Shown piece after piece: positions 25,401-33,947 of a stretch of 43,574 bases of DNA (within the stretch, counting starts at the first letter, position 1; each line of letters begins with the position of its first letter). The notes under the pieces are model-generated. The model searched no databases, had not been told where the DNA came from, and saw nothing but the letters and a program-made list of their open reading frames with translations. The position numbers and the translations under genes are program-made. The DNA lies in IMG/VR virus record IMGVR_UViG_3300017598_000355, positions 1 through 43,574 of that record; one strand, written 5' to 3'. Source of the DNA: a virus.

Positions 25401-28234
25401 CAATGTCATCCAACTCACCTCTAAAGGTTGCTGGTATACTACCTCCTAATGCAGGAGATAATGTCGTTACATACACAGAAGTTCCGGGACAAACAGGAGC
25501 CGATTTTGATATTGATAAGATGTATGTGATGTTTCCTCATATTACATACAGCAAGAAAGGGCATTTCAAAAAGATAGGTTTAGATGAAAATCCAAGTTTA
25601 GAAGCAACATCTAGAAGATACTATGCTAGAGCTCTAGGTATATCTGCAAAGATGCCTGAATTACGAGATCTTAAAGATGAGTACAAGAACCTAATAGACT
25701 CTAAATATGATGAGCTTGAAAATACTGAAGGGAAAGAAGCTGTCGATATCATTCATCAAGACATCAAAGCGTTAAAAAGAGAGAGGGATCTAAAAGTTAA
25801 TAGTAAAGCAACTGAATTAGCTCAACCATACTTCATGACATTTGAAGAATTTCAAAGTCTTGATATAATGGAACAGCAATCAACTAAAGCTTTAGAGAAC
25901 GCTAGACTTGATCATCAATACAAGATACTAACACATGACGAGTCTATTGCTGAGGTTATAACGCCTTTGGATAATGATGACTTAAGAAACGATGCCAAAT
26001 ACTTATCTGTACTTGAAGAATACAACAAAGGAGAATATCAAAAAGAAGTTCTAGGTAAAGAGTTTAAAGACATTTCGAAAGCAGAGGCTCACGAATATTT
26101 AATGAAGAAACCTAAAGAAGGTTTAGATTTCGCTGATCCATTAGAGCAACTTCATGATAAACACGCTAACCTTGCTGGTAAGATGGGTGTTGCTATTGTT
26201 GCTGATCACTTGTCTCACATATCTGCAACTCAGAGAGCTGATGTGAAGATAAAGACTAATTCTGCGTTTGTAGATGGAGAATGGGATTTAACAAAAATCA
26301 AATCTGACGAGGACGGTATTTCAGGAGTTGACAGCAAAGGTAGATTAGTAACACTGTCTGTTTCTGCTTATTTGAATGCATTCGTTGATAATGCAAAAGA
26401 CCCATATATATCACTAGCGAATGTTAATAGCACAACTACAAATGTTGTTATGTTAATGCTTAGATCCGGTATTTCACTAGAAGTAGCTAACCGATTCGTT
26501 TCTCAACCTATAATTAAACAATATGTTGAAGAGAAGTTAAAAGATGAAGCTGGATTATCTGATCTAAACAATGATAATGTACAGGTTGAACAGGTTAATA
26601 AAAAAGACGAATTCCACTACAATTACAAAGTAAGTAAAGATGGAGAAGTTTATGTAACGCCTCAATTCGACAAACCTAATGCAATGTCAAGGGTTATGGA
26701 GATGTACGGGGTCAATATGAAGATTCCTGTTGACAATGTGCCTAACGATGGTATTCTCCCTAGTGAGACTAGCGTAGAGTCTCTTGAGGACGCTATGGCT
26801 AAGAATGACGCTAAGCAGCAACTAAGAATGCTTGCTGAGTTTGTAGCTTTAGATTCTGACTCTAGAGTATTAGGAGATATTGTCTCTACTACTAAGACTG
26901 GTTCTAAGGGTGCTGGCAATAGCTTTGGGGAATACATGAAGACTAAGATCACTAAAGATAAGATGTTCACTGACAACGCTGAAAAAGTACCTAACTATGT
27001 GAACTTATTCAGAACTGGTTCTATGGTTAACTCTTTTGATAGTAATGCATTCGGAATGGTTGACGCTATGTTGTCTCCTAATCTAGAATCATTCTCTCCT
27101 GAGGTTATTAATTCTGTGAATAGATTGTTCAAAGAGTCACAGTTACCATTCAATGCAAAGACAGCGAACAAAATAGCTGAGTACATCAAGACTTACAAGA
27201 GAGCGAGTATCGCGCATAACAAGATTGACAATCCTAGAACACTATTGGTAGGGTCTAAATCTGTAGGTTCTCAGTTCTCTAGGCTTCAGAAAAACAATCC
27301 GGAGTTAGTTGAAAGTAACGAGTTCTTATCTTCATTGAGATTAAATAAAGCTTATGTAGGACAGTTTGAAACCTCTCCTATGCAATTCTTAAACCTATCA
27401 ACAGGAGGGCGAAAAATGACCTCTGAAGTTGTGGACAGGATGATAAATGGATTCAGAGATCTATTGAATGATAAAGAGACTAAAGCATTTGCTGAGGACT
27501 TGATTAAGTATTCTTTCATAACTTCTGCTAACATGAAGTCATCTAAGTCTTTCTTTCACCTAATACCTAGCGAATATCTAACTGATAAAGAAGGTAAAAA
27601 ACCTGATACAAATTATGTTTCTGATGCTGCTGTTGTTTCTTATGCTTTGCACAATCCTGAAGACATCTTTAAGAAGGTGACTAGGAAAAACATAGAAGGA
27701 GAATGGAAGGCTAAAGATGGGTACTTAATGATATCAGCTACAGCAGACGATGAGATAAAACTTGGTAGTAAAGGTTTTATATTTACTAAGAAGAAGAATG
27801 ACGATCTTTCCATTGAAGCAGGGGGACCTGAATATAGAACAAATTACTATACCCTGGTTAAAATAAATGATAAAGGTAATTATGTGTACAAGAATCATGG
27901 TGACTTTAAGTCTGAAGTTTCAGACCCTTATGGCAATGGATCATACTATGACTTCGAGTATGAGAAATCATCATTAAAACTTTCTTCTAAAACAGATGCT
28001 ATTGATGGAGGAGTGACTAATAAATTAATGTCAAAGAAAGAGTTTAAGAAAAATGTTAACTTTGAAGTAATAGGAAAAGACAAAGGTTTTGACATTGTTG
28101 TTACTCCAGAGAATGGTACATCATGGTCTCTTGCGCCAAAGGATAAGTTATTCGAAAGTGAAGAAACAGCGTTTAATACTTTATACAAGTCCTATATAGA
28201 AAATAAAGGAGAAATTTTAAAAACATCTTGCTAA
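19424..28234 (+). CDS. Virion RNA polymerase polyprotein with PP2C phosphatase and zinc-protease domains
   Basis: 2936 residues. Order seen: small N-terminal domain (1-60); unknown domain (about 75-160); PP2C-type phosphatase (about 180-438) with AQD (D196), SDGMG (D209), GDSPIYV (D275), SSDGLGD (D333) and DDLSIIVVD (D430); unknown domain (about 466-540); metalloprotease motif HEAFH (H677, E678, H681) with a likely third ligand E717 in FLAEAF; then the polymerase, with FRIPNQ...ILPPNAGD (1987-2012) and the metal-binding DFDID at 2027-2031. That motif and the preceding segment are the signature of the crAss-like virion RNA polymerase, a single-chain two-barrel enzyme related to eukaryotic RNA-dependent polymerases, injected to transcribe early genes. 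Linkers PSSSVE/ASSSVD occur at about 64, 167, 454 and 541. Characterised relatives are shorter (about 2200 residues). The next gene begins at the base after the stop. Confidence 0.88.
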   Translation: MGCVVKIGGKQFDISTNKGAFKLIEELTSHKEATRIFETNDEKKIDELLAKAIKEEVGEVKEQPSSSVEEQVEELDFASMKDLDSWHWDFDDSFHFGNVIVYGNDYGKKGDIGKNVGGQIMEMRDGSFQSQKFTTQELDEAVDKKDKKVVNELVKEIKSQQQPQKQPSSSVEGFNDNTVEGQGFSAYNSNNKSAQDSVLVKDGWAMVSDGMGSYKNSKGLADALLEEISKLEVLDPTLIKSIADDVAKKFDDAAATLALVKKNPDGSFTYLSLGDSPIYVKRNDGSIESIGVSSSAKTTGVVSLRKMKGMPSKDVKTGKINLKDGEKIIVSSDGLGDALEYFKLALKDNKDNIQNLVSDVIESENLNSINDMINNFKDFEDFEGKEKELAVLLGMEFVEKEGVGMDLVLEMLEKKPELLQDILSYGKEDDLSIIVVDNDFESTKPKSKEPQQQPSSSVEEQVEDLESLVEEREEAIKKIAGVKFTSKKKGDPHHKHDTEYTYPGPPIRGIHIKNGKTEQDVIDQIDAILMPLMDKALVEQASSSVDEQIVSNNDPQSNNTESSSERDEIEYNDSTSDIKVDVSDLDAKRNKAIEDAKKGDFSDSEDDIDLIAFSKNTGKRSKSKVSAEKKRIKRIFKDVPVDVLDRIVADDGSIAEAYYDGAIVLSKEDIETGVGYHEAFHAFEDTILSPAEREELYNEVREHNLYDGGSESEFLAEAFRDFALRRETRKGLIGKFLDLVDRLVGLFDKERGYFDKLYRGQYKFNPSRVTKNKVWYSIKIPAKAKKEGIRGLAYMLIQESGMLTAQEKISSEEMSIIAKDVYKQLSGVMIKIGKSKKYGFDSQEFINYDTMLDKNNFQHFLDEASFVLRQMGAQENSRKDESPEDMDDYENTESVGERFGIDALGFDQSDKASGFIKTVVATLPDAEYVNGAISIKASDSFPGLPLIKPKGETWNILKKETSGLVSRDPEALLKRLREIEAEHPVVHKLANMLEEGSPVSNHHKQSLKSVLSGREVQHNTSTITATPDGYISTYGNSDKVSLKKSVVEKIKSKIETTSDDSFKGIQELIAGFEESIYEVGEIKKFDNTVDDLENLSTFTSILNNKYKFDITDGDIYHAAMENGGMEVGVPKVIDGIKEFVEAAKKANKRKNDEKDKRYTSYEKDINKSLKHIDYILDSAKERENIEAERMVYGADFKPRFTESQNNYASKLMGLLESSYNNEGDKLLENFLESDYTKNSKAWKAISDAKRLNRKSPIELPNELVTIIDGNNGVDPKDLAMLDDLGQRVGMTLKDVVSDDGGPGIIPVTQADKSSVVAIKGLESGYMNDANGNITDDAVILFTNYALAEMQRMVKTNNGELSLSSDKRDDFFHSKLEADGTRANLGGGMKSYWFPKLGLDSELGRSMFRSTNGEKLEWDNNTLSFNEDIEVDTAKLEDIRSEVRRVLEARVDLGVKKLDDSGITYLDSKGNPSIKGVDVGVVQKYASQYGYSNKNVIKKNMISDYMLNSMMATVEYTMLFTGDPAFFKDLRKRVPAAIANGIDLAPHKDLRESFEVAVLKDFEQGTSLHGLSKGESPYEKILSSKKYNKFGLTPDLLDPYKGNNQGDAQGYITPDRLKQIYLGLGKVEDSIVEAFDRVIANEYEYVEDMTEDMKVVSKNMPMQSLKGMYFGKTKQGDNMVPTYLKYSQTVLWPGLVAGTKLEKLYNKMIDSKIDEAVFESGVKVGARGINDLSGVLDGESPMGDLNTITLDNMYWKMQQDLPNSKYLKKGHHQRASQAPTNILANAIFKSEEVQKLADSFEAIEGFISNRGYEDMSLEFGIKKGASNVDLGDIAKRIYEKAKTDDRDENTLSMLKRIWEVGDITFDDIPGLSQLVESELMSSITKRTIKQKVNGGSFIQISNVGLTGIKDAKDVGYDGSNVIWFNEKKELKGPRVENGEVKPGEVLLPFKFIESINDEALKGKILGGELTTKQLHKILGPVLDGFVGFRIPNQAMSSNSPLKVAGILPPNAGDNVVTYTEVPGQTGADFDIDKMYVMFPHITYSKKGHFKKIGLDENPSLEATSRRYYARALGISAKMPELRDLKDEYKNLIDSKYDELENTEGKEAVDIIHQDIKALKRERDLKVNSKATELAQPYFMTFEEFQSLDIMEQQSTKALENARLDHQYKILTHDESIAEVITPLDNDDLRNDAKYLSVLEEYNKGEYQKEVLGKEFKDISKAEAHEYLMKKPKEGLDFADPLEQLHDKHANLAGKMGVAIVADHLSHISATQRADVKIKTNSAFVDGEWDLTKIKSDEDGISGVDSKGRLVTLSVSAYLNAFVDNAKDPYISLANVNSTTTNVVMLMLRSGISLEVANRFVSQPIIKQYVEEKLKDEAGLSDLNNDNVQVEQVNKKDEFHYNYKVSKDGEVYVTPQFDKPNAMSRVMEMYGVNMKIPVDNVPNDGILPSETSVESLEDAMAKNDAKQQLRMLAEFVALDSDSRVLGDIVSTTKTGSKGAGNSFGEYMKTKITKDKMFTDNAEKVPNYVNLFRTGSMVNSFDSNAFGMVDAMLSPNLESFSPEVINSVNRLFKESQLPFNAKTANKIAEYIKTYKRASIAHNKIDNPRTLLVGSKSVGSQFSRLQKNNPELVESNEFLSSLRLNKAYVGQFETSPMQFLNLSTGGRKMTSEVVDRMINGFRDLLNDKETKAFAEDLIKYSFITSANMKSSKSFFHLIPSEYLTDKEGKKPDTNYVSDAAVVSYALHNPEDIFKKVTRKNIEGEWKAKDGYLMISATADDEIKLGSKGFIFTKKKNDDLSIEAGGPEYRTNYYTLVKINDKGNYVYKNHGDFKSEVSDPYGNGSYYDFEYEKSSLKLSSKTDAIDGGVTNKLMSKKEFKKNVNFEVIGKDKGFDIVVTPENGTSWSLAPKDKLFESEETAFNTLYKSYIENKGEILKTSC
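19610..21060 (+). repeat. Four-copy linker repeat (PSSSVE) between polyprotein domains
   Basis: Near-identical DNA of about 20-30 bases starts at 19610, 19919, 20780 and 21041. Each copy contains the core TAGTGTTGA and encodes PSSSVE or ASSSVD. Copies 1 and 3 extend into EQVE(E/D)L. The copies bracket three segments: an unknown domain, the PP2C domain and a second unknown domain. Nucleotide-level similarity across synonymous positions suggests recent duplication or recombination, not only protein-level constraint. Confidence 0.8.
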
Positions 28235-31200
28235 ATGTACTGTCCAAATACTAATTCAAAATTGTGGAAGGAATTATCAGATGAGGTGGGGGAATATAAA
28301 GCCCTCGCCTTATTCCACGCATATAAAGGAGATTATGAACACATTAACAACTCGCTAAAAAAAGGGAAGCTTAGACCGGAAGTAGATGAGTTAGAAATGA
28401 AAGGCTCTGAATTAAAGAAGATCACTAAGGCTAAAAACAAGGCTTTAGCTAATTTATCCAATCAGATATCGCAGTTGAGGGGAGCTTATATTAGAGGAGC
28501 GAAGAAAGACAATGCCGCAGTAGATTCTATGATAAAGGGGTTAACTGAAACATTTGAGAAAATTGAAAGTCAAAACTTCTTCTCTGCAATAGGCAGGAGA
28601 GCTGAAAACTCTACAAATATAATAAACAAAACAATTAAGGGCTTTAAGAGTATTTATGAAGGGGATAGCAGTCACTTCGAGAAGTCAGCTCAATTAATGA
28701 GAGCTAAGTCTAATCTAAATATTCAAAAGGATTTGATCAACAATACAAAGCTTTTCACTGAAGCAAGCCAAGCCGGTCTTATCACTGAAGAACAAGCAGA
28801 TGAATATATTAATGAGATTAGTAGGTCCACTGTTGCTTTAGATAGAGCTGATGTGGCTCTAGATTCTTATGAGAGAAAATTAGCTGTAGAAGCAATCAAT
28901 AGAAGCACAGGTGTAGCTAGGGGTAAAAGAAAGAGAGAGCTAGAAAAAGAATTCAACAGAGACAATCCTCGGAAAGGAATAAAACCTGATGAATACAAAT
29001 CTAGACGAATGAGTTATGTTCATACCAAGCTAAGAGAAGAGAGTGATGAGCTTGCTAAAATGGATGAGGTTAGGATTGATGAATTATTAACTAAACTACC
29101 TAAAGATATAAGTGGAGCTCAATCATGGTTATATGATCAGCGATCGATAAATGATAACGCTGTACAGGCGGTGGTTAAAATGCTTGATGAATCAGATCTG
29201 GACATTGACACTAAGTTCATGGAAGCTGAAGCTAAATTCAAATCTGAATTCGAGAAGTTTTTGAAGACAAAACCAAAAGAGTTTTTAAGAGACCCTATGT
29301 CTTTGTATGGTGACTATATAGAGAAGGATGATAAAGGAAATCCTACTGGATATTATCAGAGGCCTTTAAAGAAGGATTATACTGAGGCTGTAGCTAAGTA
29401 TCAAGAAGATATAAAGAATGCGGTAATAGTAGATGAAAATACTGAAGAAAGAGAGCCTGACTTCAAAAAGAGAGTAGAGATTAACCAACAGTTTATAAAG
29501 GATCACCTTACTATCCCTGTAACAAACTCGTCAAAAACTCTAACCGAGCAGCAGTTAAAGTTTGTGCAAGATAAAGAGAAGAATCCTGGATATGAGAAGC
29601 TGATGAAGAATGATAGCTTTTTTAAATCATTAATGGAGTTTAATGAAGCTTCTGATAAGCTGATACCTAAATACAAAAGGTTAGGCTACCGAATCCCTTA
29701 TCAAAGAAAAGGAGCAATGGAGGTAGTTGCTACTACAAGCTTCTCTGATAGAAAAGAAAAGGCAGGTTCTTTTTTGAAGAACTTACAAGGCCAGTTAAAG
29801 GAACTATATAAGCCTCAAGTAGATGAACTTGAGATGGGTGAAATAGAAACGAGTGAGGATGGAAAGAAGGTTAGAGTAAAAACAAACTCTGACGGGACAC
29901 CTATGAAAGGTATACCAATGCTTCTAAGAAATCAAGGTTCAATGGAAGAAATGTCTTTTGATCTTGCCGGGCTTGCTTTATCAAATAGATACGCTTCATT
30001 AAATTATGCGTCAAGGTCTAAGATAAAAAATGATATTGAGATGATCCTTAGTGTTGTCGGTAAGAGGTCTATCGGCGTAACACAGAATGGAAAAAGTGTT
30101 TATCATAGTATAAAAGATATAGCTGGATTAGGCAACCACGAGATTGCTGATATGGAGGTGGAGCTAGATACAGGGATGGGAAGTAATGTTTACAAAGTCT
30201 TGGAGTCAATTATACATGATAGATTGTATGGAGAGTCTAAAGTAGCTTCTTATATCGGTAGTGTTGACATGAATAGGTTAATAGGGACTGTATCCGGTTT
30301 AACAGCTAAATCAATGCTGTCTTTTAACTGGCTAGGATCAGGATTATCAAATGCTTTGCAAGGTAGTATAGCTAATGTTATCATGTCAGGTAACGAGACT
30401 TTCTTTAGTAAGAAGGACCACTTTGAAGGAAGGAATAAATATTTCAAAGACGGGAAAGGTATACTAGATGATCTTGGTGCTCTACATAAGAAATCAAAAA
30501 CAAATCAGTTCGTTACAAGGTTCATGCCTGAAGGAGCTAATTTTAATGGATTGAAGAACGACCTCCTAGAAGATGCTAAGTACAAAAGGATTATCGGATG
30601 GGACAACTTGCAAGTATTTAGTGATGTAGGCGAGAAGATGATTAGTGGAACTCTTATTTACTCAATGATGAATAACATGAAAGTTATGGATTCTAATGGT
30701 AAGTATGTAGATAAAGATGGTAATGTAGTTAGTGATAGGTCTAAAGCAGCTACTATCGATGAAATGTATTCTTATAATGAGAAGAAAGAGCTTTGGGAAA
30801 TGGGAAAACTTCCCAATGGAGAGCAATTAAGATTAGAAGGTCATCAAGATAAAGACTTATCATCTAAAGAAATTGAGCTCATCATGAGGAGAAAAATCCA
30901 AGAGGCTTACAAGCGTTCTCAAGGTAACTACTCGGATAGGAATAAAGCAATGTTTCAAAGATTCTGGGCTGGTAATCTAGTAGGATTAATGCGTAGATGG
31001 ATGGTTCCTTCTATTCAGAAGAGATGGAGAGGTAAAATTGGAGGAACTGGAGAAGAATTTTACAATGAGTCTATTGATGAATTCGATGAAGGTACTTATG
31101 TGACTACTCTTAGGTTTTTAAAGACTTTAACGGCCGGAGCTAGATCTGTTGAGCAAGCATTAGCTGAATGGAACACTCTCACTGAAGCAGAAAGAGGCAG

Positions 31201-31645
31201 GGTTAAAGAAACAATGCATGAATTCGCTATTGTTGTTATCGCAGCAGCCTCTACATTAGCATTGAGAGGGTTAGCTGAAGGTGCTGAAGATGATGAGGAT
31301 TCATGGATATCTAATAAAGAGCTTTACTTGACTATGCTTTACCTATCTCAAAGGATGCAGCAGGATTTATTGATGTATTCTTATGGAGCTCCTTTTGAGG
31401 TTAACAGAACATTATCTTCTCCTAGTACAGCGTTTAAAACAGTGTCGGACGCTATAACATTGATGTATCAAGTATTGTTTCCTTGGGAATGGTCTAAGTT
31501 GAATGATGAGTATAAAGCAGGAAGAAGAGCAGGTCAGAATAAGTTTGCTCATAAATTTAACAAACTCGTAAACCCTATATATAAGCAATTCTACGATAAA
31601 GATATTCGAGAGGTCCAAAAGCAAATGGACAACCTTACTAATTAA
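28235..31645 (+). CDS. Large virion cargo protein downstream of the RNA polymerase
   Basis: 1136 residues. The N-terminus (MYCPNTNSKLWKELSDEVGEYKAL) is the 'xCPNxxSxxWK' opening that recurs in crAss-like cargo proteins of the polymerase cluster. The body is helical and charged to about residue 670. It is followed by a more hydrophobic part (GLTAKSMLSFNWLGSGLSNA near 690) and a membrane-like stretch near residue 1000 (FAIVVIAAASTLALRGLA), then an acidic patch (EGAEDDED). A conserved-looking MRRWMVPSIQKRWRGK lies near 915. It abuts the polymerase stop with no gap, so co-expression and co-packaging are likely. The molecular role is unknown; partner or ejection function is inferred. Confidence 0.62.
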   Translation: MYCPNTNSKLWKELSDEVGEYKALALFHAYKGDYEHINNSLKKGKLRPEVDELEMKGSELKKITKAKNKALANLSNQISQLRGAYIRGAKKDNAAVDSMIKGLTETFEKIESQNFFSAIGRRAENSTNIINKTIKGFKSIYEGDSSHFEKSAQLMRAKSNLNIQKDLINNTKLFTEASQAGLITEEQADEYINEISRSTVALDRADVALDSYERKLAVEAINRSTGVARGKRKRELEKEFNRDNPRKGIKPDEYKSRRMSYVHTKLREESDELAKMDEVRIDELLTKLPKDISGAQSWLYDQRSINDNAVQAVVKMLDESDLDIDTKFMEAEAKFKSEFEKFLKTKPKEFLRDPMSLYGDYIEKDDKGNPTGYYQRPLKKDYTEAVAKYQEDIKNAVIVDENTEEREPDFKKRVEINQQFIKDHLTIPVTNSSKTLTEQQLKFVQDKEKNPGYEKLMKNDSFFKSLMEFNEASDKLIPKYKRLGYRIPYQRKGAMEVVATTSFSDRKEKAGSFLKNLQGQLKELYKPQVDELEMGEIETSEDGKKVRVKTNSDGTPMKGIPMLLRNQGSMEEMSFDLAGLALSNRYASLNYASRSKIKNDIEMILSVVGKRSIGVTQNGKSVYHSIKDIAGLGNHEIADMEVELDTGMGSNVYKVLESIIHDRLYGESKVASYIGSVDMNRLIGTVSGLTAKSMLSFNWLGSGLSNALQGSIANVIMSGNETFFSKKDHFEGRNKYFKDGKGILDDLGALHKKSKTNQFVTRFMPEGANFNGLKNDLLEDAKYKRIIGWDNLQVFSDVGEKMISGTLIYSMMNNMKVMDSNGKYVDKDGNVVSDRSKAATIDEMYSYNEKKELWEMGKLPNGEQLRLEGHQDKDLSSKEIELIMRRKIQEAYKRSQGNYSDRNKAMFQRFWAGNLVGLMRRWMVPSIQKRWRGKIGGTGEEFYNESIDEFDEGTYVTTLRFLKTLTAGARSVEQALAEWNTLTEAERGRVKETMHEFAIVVIAAASTLALRGLAEGAEDDEDSWISNKELYLTMLYLSQRMQQDLLMYSYGAPFEVNRTLSSPSTAFKTVSDAITLMYQVLFPWEWSKLNDEYKAGRRAGQNKFAHKFNKLVNPIYKQFYDKDIREVQKQMDNLTN

Positions 31646-31651
31646 TAAAAA

Positions 31652-33946
31652 ATGAAGTTAAACGAAATAACAAATGTAGACACTCTAAGTTATTTAGAGA
31701 ACTCTTCTGAATTAAAGAGACTACAGAGGTATAGAGACTATAATGAGGTAAAAGACAACATAGGGTTAACTCTTCAAAAAGCTAATTTTTTTGGCATCTG
31801 GAGAAACGACGATGAGTTAACCCCTGTTGACATAAGGTCTCTTGATTTTAATCAAAGTGGAGAAATAAGAATCTTTGTAGAGGGTGTTATTAACCTTCAC
31901 AAGGCTCCTGTTAATGCTGGAGGGACTATATCATATCATGGATATGGCAGGTTAGAAGTTAATGGGGCCTTTCTTTATGATGGTAGATTTGGTGATGAGG
32001 AAGGAGTCCCTGGACCACAAGGCCCTAAAGGTGATCCTGGTCAAGACGGAACTGATGGTATAGACGGAACCAACGGTTCAGACGGATTGCCAGGACAAGA
32101 TGGCGCTCAAGGACCTAAGGGAGACAAAGGAGACGACGGTGCCGATGGTCAGGACGGAAGTCAAGGCCCTAAAGGTGACCAAGGGGATCCTGGTGTTGAT
32201 GGTCAAGACGGACAAGATGGTACACCTGGTTCAAACGGTATAGACGGACAAGATGGTCAAGATGGAGCAGACGGAAAGTCAGCTTATCAGATTTGGTTAG
32301 ACTTAGGTAATACTGGAACTGAACAAGACTTTATAGATTCTAATAAGGGAGCTGACGGTCAGGATGGTGCCCCAGGTCAGGATGGAACGGATGGACAAGA
32401 TGGAGCTCCAGGCGCTCCTGGTGCCGATGGCACAAATGGAACTGATGGGGAAAATGCTTACCAAATATGGTTAGATAATGGTAATGTAGGTACTGAACAA
32501 GATTTCTTAGATTCTCTTGTTGGTGCAGACGGAGCACAAGGTCCACAAGGAGACCCAGGTAACGATGGAAACGATGGAGCCCCGGGTACTCCAGGAACAA
32601 ATGGAACAGACGGAGTAGATGGCGCTGATGGTGCTCAAGGGCCTGCGGGACCACCTACTACCATAACTCCAGGAACCCCTAATGTAACAATCGTTGATGG
32701 AGGACCTGACGAAAAGATTATATCAGTAGTTCAGACTACTGCTGGATTGTTACAAAACGTATTCTTTACTGGTCAAACCACTACTACTTCGGAGGGTACT
32801 TTTGGAGAGACACTCATAAGTGAAAAAGGAAGTGTTGCTGCAAACAACCAAACTGTTACTTTAGCTAGTAATGAGACTGAAGCTTTTGCTTTACAGTTTC
32901 TAGGGCAGCCTAGTCCTGCGGGAACTATAATAGAAGGAGACTATTTAGCTTTCCCTATTCTTCAAGTAAGCACTAATCAAAACAATCAAAGGTTTACTAT
33001 AGAAGCTTACTTATGCGACACTGATGGTGTTCCTTTAGGTGTTGGTGATGGCCCAGTGGGAACATTAGGTGTTAACACTATATTAATCGTTGATAGTGGT
33101 GTAGTTGATTTACAAGCTAACAACCCTACTGGGGTTCCTTGTAGTGGAAACGTACCTTCTCCTTTACCTATCGCTAATGGGCAAAGGTTTAGATATGTAA
33201 TTGTATCAGAAAGAGTAGGTGCTGGAGCCAACAACAAAGTAGTTACTTTCTTTTGTGGGAACAACTACAACTCTTACTTCCAAATACCAGGTAGTACGAT
33301 TATCTCAGGTTTTGACCCTAACGCTTTACACGTTAATGTAGCTGAAGAAATAAATAACCTTATAGCTAAAGTTACTCCTATCGCTACTGACTTCTTAGTC
33401 ATAGAAGATAGTGCTGATGACTTTAAGAAAAAGAAAGTAGAAGCTAGTGCATTCTTAGGAGGTGGGCCTGGTCCAGGACCTCTATCAGGTATCTTAGGTA
33501 CTTTTGCTATATCTAATATTAGTCAAAGTTTCGGTTCTCAAACCATAATGTATGCCACAAAGTTTTTGTGTGCTACAACTATTAGTGTTTCTAAAATGGG
33601 CTTCTATGTAACAGAAACACCAATAGCTCAAGACACTATAACATTGGGTGTATACGAAGATGGAAACCTTATTGCCACTACTGCTCCTACTTCATTAAGT
33701 TCTGTGGACGTTAGTGCAGGTGATCTACCAGAGATACCTCTTACTGCCCCAATAGTCCTTGACGGAGGAAAGACTTACTTGCTAGCTATTAAAGGTATGT
33801 CGGCTACTGTGAAGTTTGGGGCTTTGTTAACCTTAAACACGGGTGGTATTAGTATTCAAAAAACATTTGGTTCTGCAGGGCTACCTCCTGATTTATCAGC
33901 TTCTGCTCCTGCTGCAGTTGGACCTTACATAAACGTAGTTAGTTAA
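31652..33946 (+). CDS. Collagen-like fibre protein
   Basis: 764 residues. Residues 1-115 form an N-terminal attachment domain. Residues about 116-335 are Gly-X-Y repeats (GPQGPKGDPGQDGTDG...) rich in GQDG/GADG, forming a predicted collagen triple helix. This is interrupted twice by a 20-residue motif containing AYQIWLD(L/N)GN and GTEQDF (near 212 and 269), which is common in collagen-like proteins of Bacteroidota phages. After residue 340 come beta-rich domains, the last (from about 615) a jelly-roll-like sandwich (KMGFYVTETPIAQDTITLGV). The protein is probably a trimeric head or tail fibre contacting the host or mucus-like glycans; which site is unknown. The following gene starts 2 bases after its stop, pointing to a functional pair. 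Confidence 0.75.
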   Translation: MKLNEITNVDTLSYLENSSELKRLQRYRDYNEVKDNIGLTLQKANFFGIWRNDDELTPVDIRSLDFNQSGEIRIFVEGVINLHKAPVNAGGTISYHGYGRLEVNGAFLYDGRFGDEEGVPGPQGPKGDPGQDGTDGIDGTNGSDGLPGQDGAQGPKGDKGDDGADGQDGSQGPKGDQGDPGVDGQDGQDGTPGSNGIDGQDGQDGADGKSAYQIWLDLGNTGTEQDFIDSNKGADGQDGAPGQDGTDGQDGAPGAPGADGTNGTDGENAYQIWLDNGNVGTEQDFLDSLVGADGAQGPQGDPGNDGNDGAPGTPGTNGTDGVDGADGAQGPAGPPTTITPGTPNVTIVDGGPDEKIISVVQTTAGLLQNVFFTGQTTTTSEGTFGETLISEKGSVAANNQTVTLASNETEAFALQFLGQPSPAGTIIEGDYLAFPILQVSTNQNNQRFTIEAYLCDTDGVPLGVGDGPVGTLGVNTILIVDSGVVDLQANNPTGVPCSGNVPSPLPIANGQRFRYVIVSERVGAGANNKVVTFFCGNNYNSYFQIPGSTIISGFDPNALHVNVAEEINNLIAKVTPIATDFLVIEDSADDFKKKKVEASAFLGGGPGPGPLSGILGTFAISNISQSFGSQTIMYATKFLCATTISVSKMGFYVTETPIAQDTITLGVYEDGNLIATTAPTSLSSVDVSAGDLPEIPLTAPIVLDGGKTYLLAIKGMSATVKFGALLTLNTGGISIQKTFGSAGLPPDLSASAPAAVGPYINVVS

Positions 33947-33947
33947 T

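Noticed and set aside
31999-32656. Tandem repeats resembling a CRISPR array
   Set aside because: They are short-period Gly-X-Y codon repeats within one open frame, with no regular repeat-spacer structure.
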